This document shows positions 24,835 to 32,752 of a DNA stretch of 64,000 nucleotides, in pieces. The DNA is taken from the NCBI GenBank assembly GCA_003130845.1, contig QEXW01000140.1:1-64000 (forward strand), written 5' to 3'. This stretch comes from Anaerolineae bacterium. Lineage in GTDB: Bacteria; Chloroflexota; Anaerolineae; Anaerolineales; Villigracilaceae. Numbering within the stretch: position 1 is the first letter of the stretch; each line of letters starts with the position of its first letter. The notes under the pieces are model-generated. The model was not told the origin of the DNA. It saw only the letters and a program-made list of their open reading frames with translations, and made no database searches. The position numbers were made by a program, and so were the translations under genes.

Positions 24835-26313
24835 ATGAAAACAAACAGCCTATTTCTGGCCGCAATGCTTGTCCTCTTGCTGGCTTGCAGCCTGGGCGCG
24901 CCGCCCAACCCACCCCTTGCAACTGCTCCTCCGCCCCGCCCCACCCAAGCCCTGTCAACTGTTGCCTCTGCTCCTGCCGAAGCCCTGCCAACCGCTCCAC
25001 CTGCCTCCCCTGCTCCCACCGAACCAGCCGCCTCCACGCCTTTATCACGCCCGGCGCGCCCGCAAGTTGGCCTGAACTTCATCCGCTTCTATGTGGATGA
25101 CTCGCGCCGCGGAGCGATAGACACCCGCACCCCCTATCTGCAGCCCAACTGGATTTTCGCCGACTTCCGCGCCCTGGGCATTCAGGCCTTTCGTCAGGCG
25201 CCCCTGGCCGACCTGTTTTGGGACGTGGTCGAACCGCAAGCCGGGCAATGGCATTTCACCGAAGCCGATACCGTCCTGACGGTTGCTGATTTTGAGCCAA
25301 TTGTCACCCTGTTTGCCTTGCAATATGCCTCGCCCACCCCGCCCTGGGAACGCGACCCGGCCCGCTTTCAAAAGACTCTCGGCCCCGAAGCGCGCGCTTA
25401 CCTCGAAGCGGTGATTGCCCGTTACGGCCCCTACATCCGCTATTGGGAAATTGGCAACGAAATGGACCACTGGCGCGCGGCCGACCCCGGCGAAAAACGG
25501 CCCGGCGGCGCGGAGCGTCTGCCGCTGGCCCCAGCCGATGGCTTCCGCCCGCAGGAACAGGGCATTTTCCTGGCTCAGGCCGCCGCTTTCATCCGCGAGC
25601 GTGACCCCGATGCCGTCATCGTCCTGCCCGGCCTGAGCGCTCCCGCCGACTACCCGGTAGAGACCTGGTTTGCGGGCGTCATCGAGGGCGGCGGCACAGA
25701 TTGGTTCGATGTGGTCAACTACCACTATTACGGCAACTGGCAGGGATATTGCCATCAGCGCCAATCGTTTCAAACCTTTTTAGAGCAGCATGGCCTGACC
25801 GATAAACCAGTCTGGATGACCGAAAGCGGCGCTACCCGCGACCCCAGCCTGACCACCCGCACCAACTACCCCAACAGCCCCCAAGCGCAAGCCGCCGAAA
25901 TCTTTCGCCGCCTGGCCCCGGCCTACGCCCTCGGCGATGACCTGGTGATGTGGCACACCTACCTCGATTCGCCCGATTTGCCCGGCAACGACTGGCGCGG
26001 CTACGGCCTCCGCACGCACGGCGGCGAAGCCCAACCCGCCTACTACGCGCTGCAACTCTTCATCCGCGAACTGATTCCCTTCCGCCAGGCCGAAGCCCTC
26101 TCCTGCGATGGGCGCGGCGCGAACATCTTCCGTTTCGTCCGTCAGGACGGCGCGGAGCGCTACGTCATTTGGGGAACGGGGCAATTTACCGTCCCACAGG
26201 GAATCAGCGAACAAGTCAGCGTCATCCCCGCTGGACAGGGAAACTACGCCTGGCAGCCCACCACGCCAGGCCAGAACATCCGCCTGACCGAGATTCCCCT
26301 GCTCTTGCGATGA
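24835..26313 (+). CDS. Glycosidase-like secreted lipoprotein
   Basis: A 492-residue protein with a lipoprotein signal (LLLACS, Cys18) and a long Pro/Ala/Thr linker to about residue 80. The catalytic part (about 85-430) looks like a clan A glycoside hydrolase barrel: an acid/base Glu in EIGNEMDHWRA and a nucleophile Glu in VWMTESGATRDP are at plausible strand ends, and YHYYGNW stands between. The exact GH family and the substrate cannot be given. GGAGCAAGGAAG precedes the ATG. It follows the YfcC gene by 39 bases and overlaps the next gene by four bases, so the three may be one transcript. Confidence 0.8.
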   Translation: MKTNSLFLAAMLVLLLACSLGAPPNPPLATAPPPRPTQALSTVASAPAEALPTAPPASPAPTEPAASTPLSRPARPQVGLNFIRFYVDDSRRGAIDTRTPYLQPNWIFADFRALGIQAFRQAPLADLFWDVVEPQAGQWHFTEADTVLTVADFEPIVTLFALQYASPTPPWERDPARFQKTLGPEARAYLEAVIARYGPYIRYWEIGNEMDHWRAADPGEKRPGGAERLPLAPADGFRPQEQGIFLAQAAAFIRERDPDAVIVLPGLSAPADYPVETWFAGVIEGGGTDWFDVVNYHYYGNWQGYCHQRQSFQTFLEQHGLTDKPVWMTESGATRDPSLTTRTNYPNSPQAQAAEIFRRLAPAYALGDDLVMWHTYLDSPDLPGNDWRGYGLRTHGGEAQPAYYALQLFIRELIPFRQAEALSCDGRGANIFRFVRQDGAERYVIWGTGQFTVPQGISEQVSVIPAGQGNYAWQPTTPGQNIRLTEIPLLLR

Positions 26314-26597
26314 ACCCAGTCGGCCAAACCCATATCTGTCCCCTGTGTGGCGCGCCGTTGCGCTTCGACCCGCGCTACCCGCGCCGCGTCTGCCCGCAGT
26401 GCGCTGCGCATACTTGCGATTCGCAAGGCCGCCCGCTTGCTTTCTACAACGAAGCGTTGAGTGGCGGCATCCGCGCTGTCTTGCGCGAAAGCGGTCAACC
26501 CTATCCTTCGCAGATTTGCTACATCGGGGGCGTGCGCTGCCTTGCCCAGGAAGCCCGCTTTGGCGGAATTGTCATTCAAGTTTGGGAAGGAGGATGA
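26310..26597 (+). CDS. Small zinc-ribbon protein
   Basis: A 95-residue protein that begins with CPLCGAPLRFDP and continues with RRVCPQC, a CxxC-x14-CxxC pair that should hold zinc. The rest is a short alpha/beta part without recognisable family. The ATG overlaps the stop of the glycosidase-like gene (ATGA), and the next gene begins five bases after the stop, so it lies in a tightly packed operon. The function is unknown. Confidence 0.75.
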   Translation: MNPVGQTHICPLCGAPLRFDPRYPRRVCPQCAAHTCDSQGRPLAFYNEALSGGIRAVLRESGQPYPSQICYIGGVRCLAQEARFGGIVIQVWEGG

Positions 26598-26601
26598 ACC
26601 G

Positions 26602-27720
26602 ATGACCACACTCCCCGATTCCTACGAAACCTCCCGCGCCCGCTTCCGCGCCCGTCTGGAGACCCTGCGCCCGCTGTGGCCGTCTGCCCATCTCCAGAGC
26701 ATTTCCCACCCCTGGGAAGATGACCTGACCACCGACCTGCTTGCCGCCGACCCGCTCCAGCAACGCAAACGGCTGATTGTCCTCTCCACCGGCTTGCACG
26801 GCATCGAGGGCTATGCGGGTTCGGCCATGCTGGAACTGTTCTTCGAGGAATACCTGGCCTGCCTGAACCCCCCAACCGATGGCCTGCTGCTCATCCATGC
26901 CATCAACCCCTGGGGTATGAAGCACTGGCAACGCAACAACCCGCAAAATGTGGATTTAAACCGCAACTTCTTCGAGGGCGATTTTGCCGCTTTGCGCACG
27001 TTTAATGCCGATTACCCAGCGCTCTCCGCCTTTCTCAACCCCCGCCGAACGCTGCAAAACCTGGCGCTCGAAAAGCTCCGCTTCGCCGCCCAGACTGTCC
27101 AAAAACTGTTAACCTTCGGTCCGCGCCGCATCCGCGAGGCCGCACTGATGGGGCAATACCATCAGCCAGAGGGGATTTACTTTGGTGGAAGCGCACTCCA
27201 GCCCGAAACACGCGCCATGATGGAACTCTATCGCTCGGCCTTTGCCGGCTACCAAGAAATCTTGCATCTGGATATGCACACCGGCTACGGGCCGCGCTTC
27301 CAAATGACGCTGGTGGCTTCGCCGCACGAAAAGATGACCGCCGCCGAACTCCGCGCCCGCTTTGGTCTGCCGCGCGTGGCCGCCGCCAACCCCGAGGAAT
27401 TCTATACTATGCAAGGCGATATGACCGACTGGGAATATCAGATGGTGGCCAAAGAATTCCCCGGCACAAAGTTCTTCGGCGCCGCCTGCGAGTTTGGCAC
27501 CTTTGGCGAGGGCATTTTGGCCGGGGCGCGCAGCCTGCGGGTGACGATTTTCAAAAACCAACTCAACCAACACGGCGCCAGCCGCGCCGCCGCCTGTTGG
27601 GTGAACGCCGAATACCGCGAACTGTACCTGCCCACCGAACCTGCCTGGCTGCAAAAAGCCTTAGCCGATGCCCGCCAGACCTTCGAAGCCTTTATGAATG
27701 GCTCTTCCGCTCGAGTCTGA
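26602..27720 (+). CDS. DUF2817 / M14-like metallopeptidase
   Basis: A 372-residue protein of the DUF2817 group related to M14 zinc carboxypeptidases. The first zinc ligands are in LSTGLHGIEGYAG (His and Glu), the specificity-loop Asn/Arg are in NPQNVDLNRNF, a third His is in LHLDMHTGYGP, and a Glu that may be catalytic is in FGAACEFGTFG. No signal peptide is visible, so it is cytoplasmic. GAAGGAGGATG precedes the ATG at 26602; the open frame upstream to 26461 runs through the zinc-ribbon gene. The substrate is unknown; relatives trim peptides or amides. Confidence 0.88.
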   Translation: MTTLPDSYETSRARFRARLETLRPLWPSAHLQSISHPWEDDLTTDLLAADPLQQRKRLIVLSTGLHGIEGYAGSAMLELFFEEYLACLNPPTDGLLLIHAINPWGMKHWQRNNPQNVDLNRNFFEGDFAALRTFNADYPALSAFLNPRRTLQNLALEKLRFAAQTVQKLLTFGPRRIREAALMGQYHQPEGIYFGGSALQPETRAMMELYRSAFAGYQEILHLDMHTGYGPRFQMTLVASPHEKMTAAELRARFGLPRVAAANPEEFYTMQGDMTDWEYQMVAKEFPGTKFFGAACEFGTFGEGILAGARSLRVTIFKNQLNQHGASRAAACWVNAEYRELYLPTEPAWLQKALADARQTFEAFMNGSSARV

Positions 27721-27743
27721 CTGTCTGGTCGTCATACCATCCA

Positions 27744-29189
27744 TCAGTGAAATGGACAGACATCTTCTGGTTGATAGAAGTGGCTTTGCCAGCCATGATA
27801 GTTGCTGCCCAGCACAGCAAGAACCTCTTGGTACTCTTGCGCGGTTGCAATGGTTGCCTGGCAAGCATTCGAGATGCTTTTGTCTGACCGGTAAGCATTC
27901 CAGAAATCGGTAGCCATTTTTGCCCAGGGGTGCCCGGGGCTTTGCGATTGGAATTTCTGCTGGAGCGTGTTGTATTTCACTTGCGCCGCATCCAGTTCTC
28001 CCAAAAAAACGTGCAGTATCACCATGCGGTAGTAAGCATAGGCTGCTAGGATGGGATATTCTTTCGGGTCAGGGGGAACATCGGTTGGCGTTACGGTTGC
28101 CTGCAATCCAATCGAAGCATTCCATCGCTCTTGCAAATTTCGCTTAATTTCGGGAGAGAATGGCTTGAGGCTGGCATCGAAAATGGCCTGCTGGTAGAGA
28201 GCGATTGCTTTCTTGTATTCGTGTTGGGAGACCGCTAAATCGGCATCCTGGATGGCCTGAAATCGAAATTCAGGTGGGCTGAACTCTTGATGACGGGGAA
28301 CGTAATGATTGCCGTTCCAGCCGTAAATGGTTCGTTGATTGCGCCATGGAAGACCGGAATAATAATTTGACCAACCCGGCACGCCGCTGTCAACGATAAC
28401 TTCCTGGATTCCGTCTTCGTCCAGGTCTGAAAACTGTATGTTTCCGCCGCGTCCTTCCAACCACCACAGGCCTTCGTCCTGATTGTTGTCGTTCGTCTGG
28501 AGTAGGCTGACGAACGCTATACCATTCCAGGAGTACATATCGTATTGCTGACCTCCCTGCGAAAAAGTGGCAATGCGCATCGTAATTTCAGGGATGTTAT
28601 CTCGATTGACATCCGTCACTGCGTAAATGCTGGGAGGAGACAAATATCCATCCGGGTCCAACTTGAGCAGCGTAACATATTCACCGTTGCGGCACCCGAA
28701 AACAAAAAACCACATGGCACCGAGTATCATTTCGGGTTGGCCGTCGTTTGTCCAGTCCTCCAGTCTCACATCGTTGAAACCGGTAAGGTGACGTGTTGTG
28801 ACCATCTCGAACAAAGCAGTGCTTCCATACTGATTGAGGAAGGCTAACAAATTTTCTTCTAGATTTCTCAAGTTTTCTTGTTGCACGAGTGAGATGTCCA
28901 GAAATCTCAGGTCAATCTGCTCTGGTAAAGAAAGCGTTTTGGGGCATTTCGCTTTCGGTGCGGGCGTCATGGTGAGCATGTTTTGTGCATCGAATGTTGG
29001 GGGTGTCGTTGGAAGAGCCTGCAAGGGGGCCATGGTGGCAGGCGCAGCCGAAGGGGAAACATCCAAACCACTTACGGTGTGCCGGGTGATGATTGGCGTG
29101 GGAGAGGCAAAGTCTGTACTTCGTTGAGCGCAGGCAGTCACCAGCCAGGCAGCAAGCAGTGACGAAAAAATCAAGGCAAAACGAGACAT
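27744..29189 (-). CDS. Large lipoprotein with integrin-like repeats and a helical end
   Basis: A 481-residue exported protein. The signal ends in a lipobox (VTACAQ), a Pro/Thr linker follows, and the middle (about 110-300) has Asp/Asn-rich loops of the FG-GAP/VCBS type: DWTNDGQPE, DVNRDNIPE and DLDEDGIQE, each before a beta-strand. The last third (about 320-430) looks like tetratricopeptide-like helices. The family is not recognised. The gene points against its left neighbour and is visibly more AT-rich than the 24-27 kb genes, which hints at a separate origin. The start at 29189 gives a proper signal; a longer frame to 29243 does not. Confidence 0.8.
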   Translation of the reverse strand: MSRFALIFSSLLAAWLVTACAQRSTDFASPTPIITRHTVSGLDVSPSAAPATMAPLQALPTTPPTFDAQNMLTMTPAPKAKCPKTLSLPEQIDLRFLDISLVQQENLRNLEENLLAFLNQYGSTALFEMVTTRHLTGFNDVRLEDWTNDGQPEMILGAMWFFVFGCRNGEYVTLLKLDPDGYLSPPSIYAVTDVNRDNIPEITMRIATFSQGGQQYDMYSWNGIAFVSLLQTNDNNQDEGLWWLEGRGGNIQFSDLDEDGIQEVIVDSGVPGWSNYYSGLPWRNQRTIYGWNGNHYVPRHQEFSPPEFRFQAIQDADLAVSQHEYKKAIALYQQAIFDASLKPFSPEIKRNLQERWNASIGLQATVTPTDVPPDPKEYPILAAYAYYRMVILHVFLGELDAAQVKYNTLQQKFQSQSPGHPWAKMATDFWNAYRSDKSISNACQATIATAQEYQEVLAVLGSNYHGWQSHFYQPEDVCPFH

Positions 29190-29472
29190 GGCACGCCCTT
29201 TTGATTCAACCCAGACGAAAACCGGCCGATAATCATAACCCATGTCGCTGGTCTTGTAAACCGGTTAGCGGAGTTTGCCCCGGCCCCTTTCCCATCGAGA
29301 GAGGGGAAATACAACGAATCTTGACAGTTTGCGCAACGACATTGGCACCGCACACATAAGCTCCCTCTCCCTTGCTTGCCCCTGCAGTGTGGACAGGGTT
29401 AGGGATGGGGGAAGACAGTTACAAAATTCGTGAGATTTCGCCTGATTCGCTTACGGTGGTACAATACCCCCT
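29190..29472 (+). other. Intergenic region with degenerate repeat-like DNA
   Basis: The stretch 29278-29415 contains several C-rich and G-rich blocks (CCCCTTTCCC, GAGAGGGGAA, CTCCCTCTCCC, GGTTAGGGATGGGGG) that are partly complementary, as in old intergenic repeats. A TACAAT box at 29460 belongs to the sigma factor gene. No gene seen. Confidence 0.4.
29460..29465 (+). promoter_or_regulatory. Candidate -10 box of the first ECF sigma gene
   Basis: TACAAT ends seven bases before the ATG at 29473, and there is no Shine-Dalgarno sequence, so the transcript may be leaderless. Confidence 0.4.
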
Positions 29473-30081
29473 ATGAACGAATCAGCCCTCATTCATGACG
29501 CCCAACGCGGCGACCTGGAGGCTTTCAACCGGCTGGTGTTGGCCTACCAGGACGCGCTCTACAACACCGCCCTGCGGATTTTGGGCGATGAAGACCAGGC
29601 CGCCGACGCCACGCAAGAGGCCTTCATTTCGGCCTTCCGCGCCATCAACAGTTATCGCGGCGGGTCTTTCAAGGCCTGGCTCTTACGCACCGTCACCAAC
29701 GCCTGTTACGACGAACTACGCCGCCAAAAACGCCGACCGACCACACCGCTTGAACCTGAAAACAATGACGATGAAGAAATTGAATCCCCTCGCTGGCTGG
29801 CCGATTTCTCCATGACTCCTGAAGAAAAACTCGATGCTGCTGAACTCGAACATGCCATTCAACACTGCCTAGAAGCCCTGCCAACCGACTTCCGCGCTGT
29901 GGTGGTGCTGGCTGATGTACAAGGGCTGGACTATGCCGAAATTGCTGCCGTCGTGCATACCCCGCTTGGCACGGTCAAGAGCCGCCTGGCGCGCGCGCGC
30001 CTGCGCCTGCGCGAATGCCTGCAAGACTTTTGGGAACTTTTGCCCGCCGCCTTCCGTCTGGAAAGTGAGGCCGCGCCATGA
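29473..30081 (+). CDS. ECF sigma-70 family RNA polymerase sigma factor
   Basis: A 202-residue ECF sigma factor. Region 2 includes YNTALRILGDEDQAADATQEAF (in part: LGDEDQAADATQEAF) and KAWLLRTVTNACYDELRRQKR (in part: WLLRTVTNACYDELRR), and region 4 has the helix-turn-helix DYAEIAAVVHTPLGTVKSRL. An acidic linker lies between them. The stop overlaps the start of the next gene by four bases, and that gene has the layout of a membrane-bound anti-sigma factor, so activity is probably held back by it until an envelope signal arrives. Confidence 0.95.
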   Translation: MNESALIHDAQRGDLEAFNRLVLAYQDALYNTALRILGDEDQAADATQEAFISAFRAINSYRGGSFKAWLLRTVTNACYDELRRQKRRPTTPLEPENNDDEEIESPRWLADFSMTPEEKLDAAELEHAIQHCLEALPTDFRAVVVLADVQGLDYAEIAAVVHTPLGTVKSRLARARLRLRECLQDFWELLPAAFRLESEAAP

Positions 30082-30815
30082 CTTCTCCCTCTTTCCGTGA
30101 CGTTGAACAACTCTCTGCCCTGCTGGATGAACAACTTCATCCGCAGGAGGCTGCACGTTTGCAGGAACGTTTGAACAGCGACCCGGAACTGGCCGCTATT
30201 TATCGTCAATTATCGCAGGCGCGCACCTTGTTGCGCAAATTGCCGGCGCGGCGCGCTCCTCGTAACTTTACGCTTACGCCCCACATGGTCGGTGTAAAAG
30301 CCCCGGCGCCGCGCAGTTTTACGTTTTTCCGACTCGCTTCGGCCTTTGCCAGCCTTTTATTGCTGCTAACGTTTGTGGTCAATGGCTTAGGACAACGAAT
30401 ACCCACGGCCCCCTCTGCTGCACCTGCCTATGGCATGGGTGGCGGGCCGATTGCTGAAAACATGGAAGCCCCGGCAGCACCCGAATCTCGTCCACAATCA
30501 GGGGGTGGGGCCGGTGAACTTCCTGCTCCTGAAGCCACCGCAGCCCCCGCCACCGATGCGGCGGTGCCAACCGAAGAGACGTTGCGCAGCATGGTTGCCG
30601 TCCCAACCGAAACCACCCAAGAACAACCTGCTGCCAAAATGGGCGGGGAAGACGATGCGGCTGACTCGACACCGCACGCTTCAACGCGGCCCTCTTTCCA
30701 AGTCCCTGCTTGGTTACAACTTGTCTTACTCGGATTGGCCGTATTGACAGGTGTGGCCGCTTGGCTGGTCAATCGTCAAGCACAGGCCAACTTTACGCGA
30801 CGATTTAGAAAATAA
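30078..30815 (+). CDS. Membrane-bound anti-sigma factor without zinc motif
   Basis: A 245-residue protein that overlaps the sigma factor gene (ATGA). The N-terminal 60 residues (DVEQLSALLDEQLHPQEAARL) have the shape of an anti-sigma domain but lack the His-x3-Cys-x2-Cys motif. A first membrane helix lies at about 78-98, a long Pro/Ala/Glu-rich linker follows, and a second helix lies at about 215-235 before a short basic tail. It should bind the sigma factor in the cytoplasm and sense the outside through the linker. The identification rests on gene order and layout. Confidence 0.8.
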   Translation: MTSPSFRDVEQLSALLDEQLHPQEAARLQERLNSDPELAAIYRQLSQARTLLRKLPARRAPRNFTLTPHMVGVKAPAPRSFTFFRLASAFASLLLLLTFVVNGLGQRIPTAPSAAPAYGMGGGPIAENMEAPAAPESRPQSGGGAGELPAPEATAAPATDAAVPTEETLRSMVAVPTETTQEQPAAKMGGEDDAADSTPHASTRPSFQVPAWLQLVLLGLAVLTGVAAWLVNRQAQANFTRRFRK

Positions 30816-30826
30816 CCTAAACTTTC

Positions 30827-31315
30827 ATGCGTGCCGAAGACGTTCGCTATTGCCCGCGTTGCGCTACGCCGGTCGTTTCGATGGTCAAATTTGGCCGCGA
30901 ACGACCGGTTTGTCCTGCTTGCGGCTGGATGTTCTTTGCCGACCCCAAGGTGGCCGCCGCCGTGTTGGTGGAGCAGGATGGGCGCGTGTTGCTCGTGCGG
31001 CGGGTTAATGAGCCGTTTCGCGGCCTGTGGACCTTGCCCGCCGGCTTTGTCAATGCCGATGAAGACCCCGCCGAAGCCGCCGCGCGCGAATGCCTGGAAG
31101 AGACCGGCCTCGAAGTGGCGCTCTCCGGCATTATCGAGATTCGTCACGGTAGGGAACACGCCCGAGGGGCTGATTTCGTCATCTTTTACCGGGGACAAGT
31201 GATAGGGGGCATTCTCCAGGCGGGGGATGATGCAGATGCTGCTGCTTGGTTTGAGCGTTCCAATCTCCCTGAACTGGCCTTTCAGTCTACTCAACATATC
31301 CTGAAACACTATTAA
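30827..31315 (+). CDS. Nudix hydrolase with N-terminal zinc ribbon
   Basis: A 162-residue protein. CPRC and CPAC (residues 9-12 and 29-32) form a zinc ribbon, then a Nudix domain with the box GFVNADEDPAEAAARECLEE (continuing TGLE), which contains all conserved Glu residues. It should hydrolyse a nucleoside diphosphate derivative such as ADP-ribose; the specificity motif of NADH pyrophosphatase is not seen. It follows the anti-sigma gene by 11 bases and may be part of the same transcript. Confidence 0.92.
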   Translation: MRAEDVRYCPRCATPVVSMVKFGRERPVCPACGWMFFADPKVAAAVLVEQDGRVLLVRRVNEPFRGLWTLPAGFVNADEDPAEAAARECLEETGLEVALSGIIEIRHGREHARGADFVIFYRGQVIGGILQAGDDADAAAWFERSNLPELAFQSTQHILKHY

Positions 31316-31343
31316 ACCGCTTTATTGGGCTTGGCAAGAATGC

Positions 31344-31349
31344 TACAAT
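31344..31349 (+). promoter_or_regulatory. Candidate -10 box of the MEMO-like gene
   Basis: TACAAT stands 17 bases before the ATG at 31367 and is followed by the ribosome-binding site GGAGGT, so the leader would be about ten bases. Confidence 0.4.
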
Positions 31350-31366
31350 GAACGGTGGAGGTAAAT

Positions 31367-32209
31367 ATGGTGGTTGCGGAAATTCGTCCTTCACCCATAG
31401 CAGGAATCTGGTATGAAGCCAATCCACAGCGGCTTAGCCGTCTGGTAGATGGGTTCATGGATGCGGCGGAATTGCCCCCCCTAACCGGTCACCCCCTGGC
31501 AGTCATTGCACCACATGCTGGGCATCGCTATTCTGGTCCGGTGGCTGGTTACGCCTTTGCCGCTGTGCGCGGCCTGACCCCCGAAGTCGTGGCGGTTATC
31601 GCCCCCATGCATCATCCCTATCCCTCTCCGCTACTGACAACTGCTCATCGTGCCTATGGTACGCCGCTCGGTGTTTTGTCTGTCCATCAGCCTTTGTTAG
31701 ATGCCTTAGATGAAAAGCTCAAACAGCGGCTAGGTTTTGGCCTGAAGCCAATTGCCAACGACCCGGAACACTCGCTTGAAATTGAACTGCCCTTCCTCCA
31801 GCGTGCTCTTCCGTCCACTTTCAGCCTGCTGCCGGTCATGGTGCGTACCCAAAACCCCGAAACTTGCCTTATCCTGGGGCAAGCCCTGGCGGAAACCTTA
31901 TCCGGCAGAAATGCCTTGCTGGTAGGCTCCACCGACCTTTCGCACTTCTACAACGCCGAAACTGCGCAACAGCTTGATCGCACTATGCTGGCGCAGGTGG
32001 AAGCCTTTTCCCCAGAAGGGGTGCTGGAGGTCGCCGAGCAGGGCAAAGGGGAGGCCTGTGGACTCGGGGCGCTGGCAGCCGTCTTATGGGCCGCTAAGTG
32101 GTTGGGAGGAAAAAGCGTCAAAGTATTACGATATGCCACTTCCGGTGATGTGACCGGCGATTTGCAGAGTGTCGTTGGTTACGGCGCGGCGGTTGTGCTG
32201 CGCGACTAA
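31367..32209 (+). CDS. MEMO1-like protein (AmmeMemoRadiSam system protein B)
   Basis: A 280-residue protein of the MEMO family. Conserved stretches are AGIWYEAN near the N terminus, VIAPHAGHRYSGPVAGYAF (His of the metal-site region), DPEHSLEIELPFLQ, and LLVGSTDLSHFYN, with the His residues that coordinate metal in MEMO proteins and extradiol dioxygenase relatives. The ATG at 31367 has GGAGGT five bases before it; a GTG at 31355 would add four residues. Genes for the AmmeA and radical SAM partners are not in the window, so it stands alone here. Confidence 0.9.
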   Translation: MVVAEIRPSPIAGIWYEANPQRLSRLVDGFMDAAELPPLTGHPLAVIAPHAGHRYSGPVAGYAFAAVRGLTPEVVAVIAPMHHPYPSPLLTTAHRAYGTPLGVLSVHQPLLDALDEKLKQRLGFGLKPIANDPEHSLEIELPFLQRALPSTFSLLPVMVRTQNPETCLILGQALAETLSGRNALLVGSTDLSHFYNAETAQQLDRTMLAQVEAFSPEGVLEVAEQGKGEACGLGALAAVLWAAKWLGGKSVKVLRYATSGDVTGDLQSVVGYGAAVVLRD

Positions 32210-32228
32210 GCCCCTCATGACTATCAAA

Positions 32229-32273
32229 TGCCACGAATAACACGAGAGAGGCGCTTTCGTGCTATTCGTGGCA
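32229..32273. repeat. Long inverted repeat between convergent genes
   Basis: Seventeen bases at 32229-32245 (TGCCACGAATAACACGA) are complementary to 32257-32273 with a single mismatch that would be a G-U pair, with an eleven-base loop. It lies between the convergent MEMO and GNAT genes. There is no T-run, so it may be an RNA-end stabiliser or a copy of a dispersed repeat. Confidence 0.6.
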
Positions 32274-32304
32274 CATCTTGTAACAGGGTGGAACGTTTGG
32301 TGCT

Positions 32305-32595
32305 TTAGTTTTTCTTCAGCAAATCCTGATATTCCAAATTGCGGTCCAAATAGCCATTGATGAACCAGCACGTTGAGACGACTTTTAAGCCATTCTGACG
32401 GGCGTATTCCAACCCGGCGCGCGCTAGTTTACTGCCCAAGCCACGCCCTTCCAGCGCCGGCGGCACCCCGGTGTGGGTAAAGGTAATCACACCATCTTTT
32501 AGGGTGTACACCAGTTCGGCCAAATATTCGCCAATCCAAATCTCAAATCGGTTGCGGTCAGGGTTATGCTGGACGGTCAATTCAGCGGTCATCAT
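32305..32595 (-). CDS. Small GNAT-type N-acetyltransferase
   Basis: A 96-residue protein of the short GCN5-related group (COG2388). The acetyl-CoA-binding motif is in PPALEGRGLGSKLARAGLEY and the family-specific end STCWFINGYLDRN follows. Two adjacent ATG codons exist; the first, at 32595, has GGAGG seven bases upstream. The substrate is unknown. It converges on the MEMO-like gene and lies alone. Confidence 0.88.
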   Translation of the reverse strand: MMTAELTVQHNPDRNRFEIWIGEYLAELVYTLKDGVITFTHTGVPPALEGRGLGSKLARAGLEYARQNGLKVVSTCWFINGYLDRNLEYQDLLKKN

Positions 32596-32752
32596 ATTTA
32601 CCTCCAGGAGTAAACAATCATCATAATTTGGGGTAGAAAACCCACAAAGAGCGCAAAAGATACGCACAGCACGCTTAATTTCTACCCATCATATCCAGAT
32701 TTTGATGAAATACTATACTCCTGAGAGATGAATTGGAAATTACCCGAATGGG

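Noticed and set aside
31355-32607. Identical 14-base sequence TGGAGGTAAATATG in opposite orientation before the MEMO and GNAT genes
   Set aside because: It consists of a ribosome-binding site, an AT-rich spacer and a start codon, so convergence is more likely than a repeat element.
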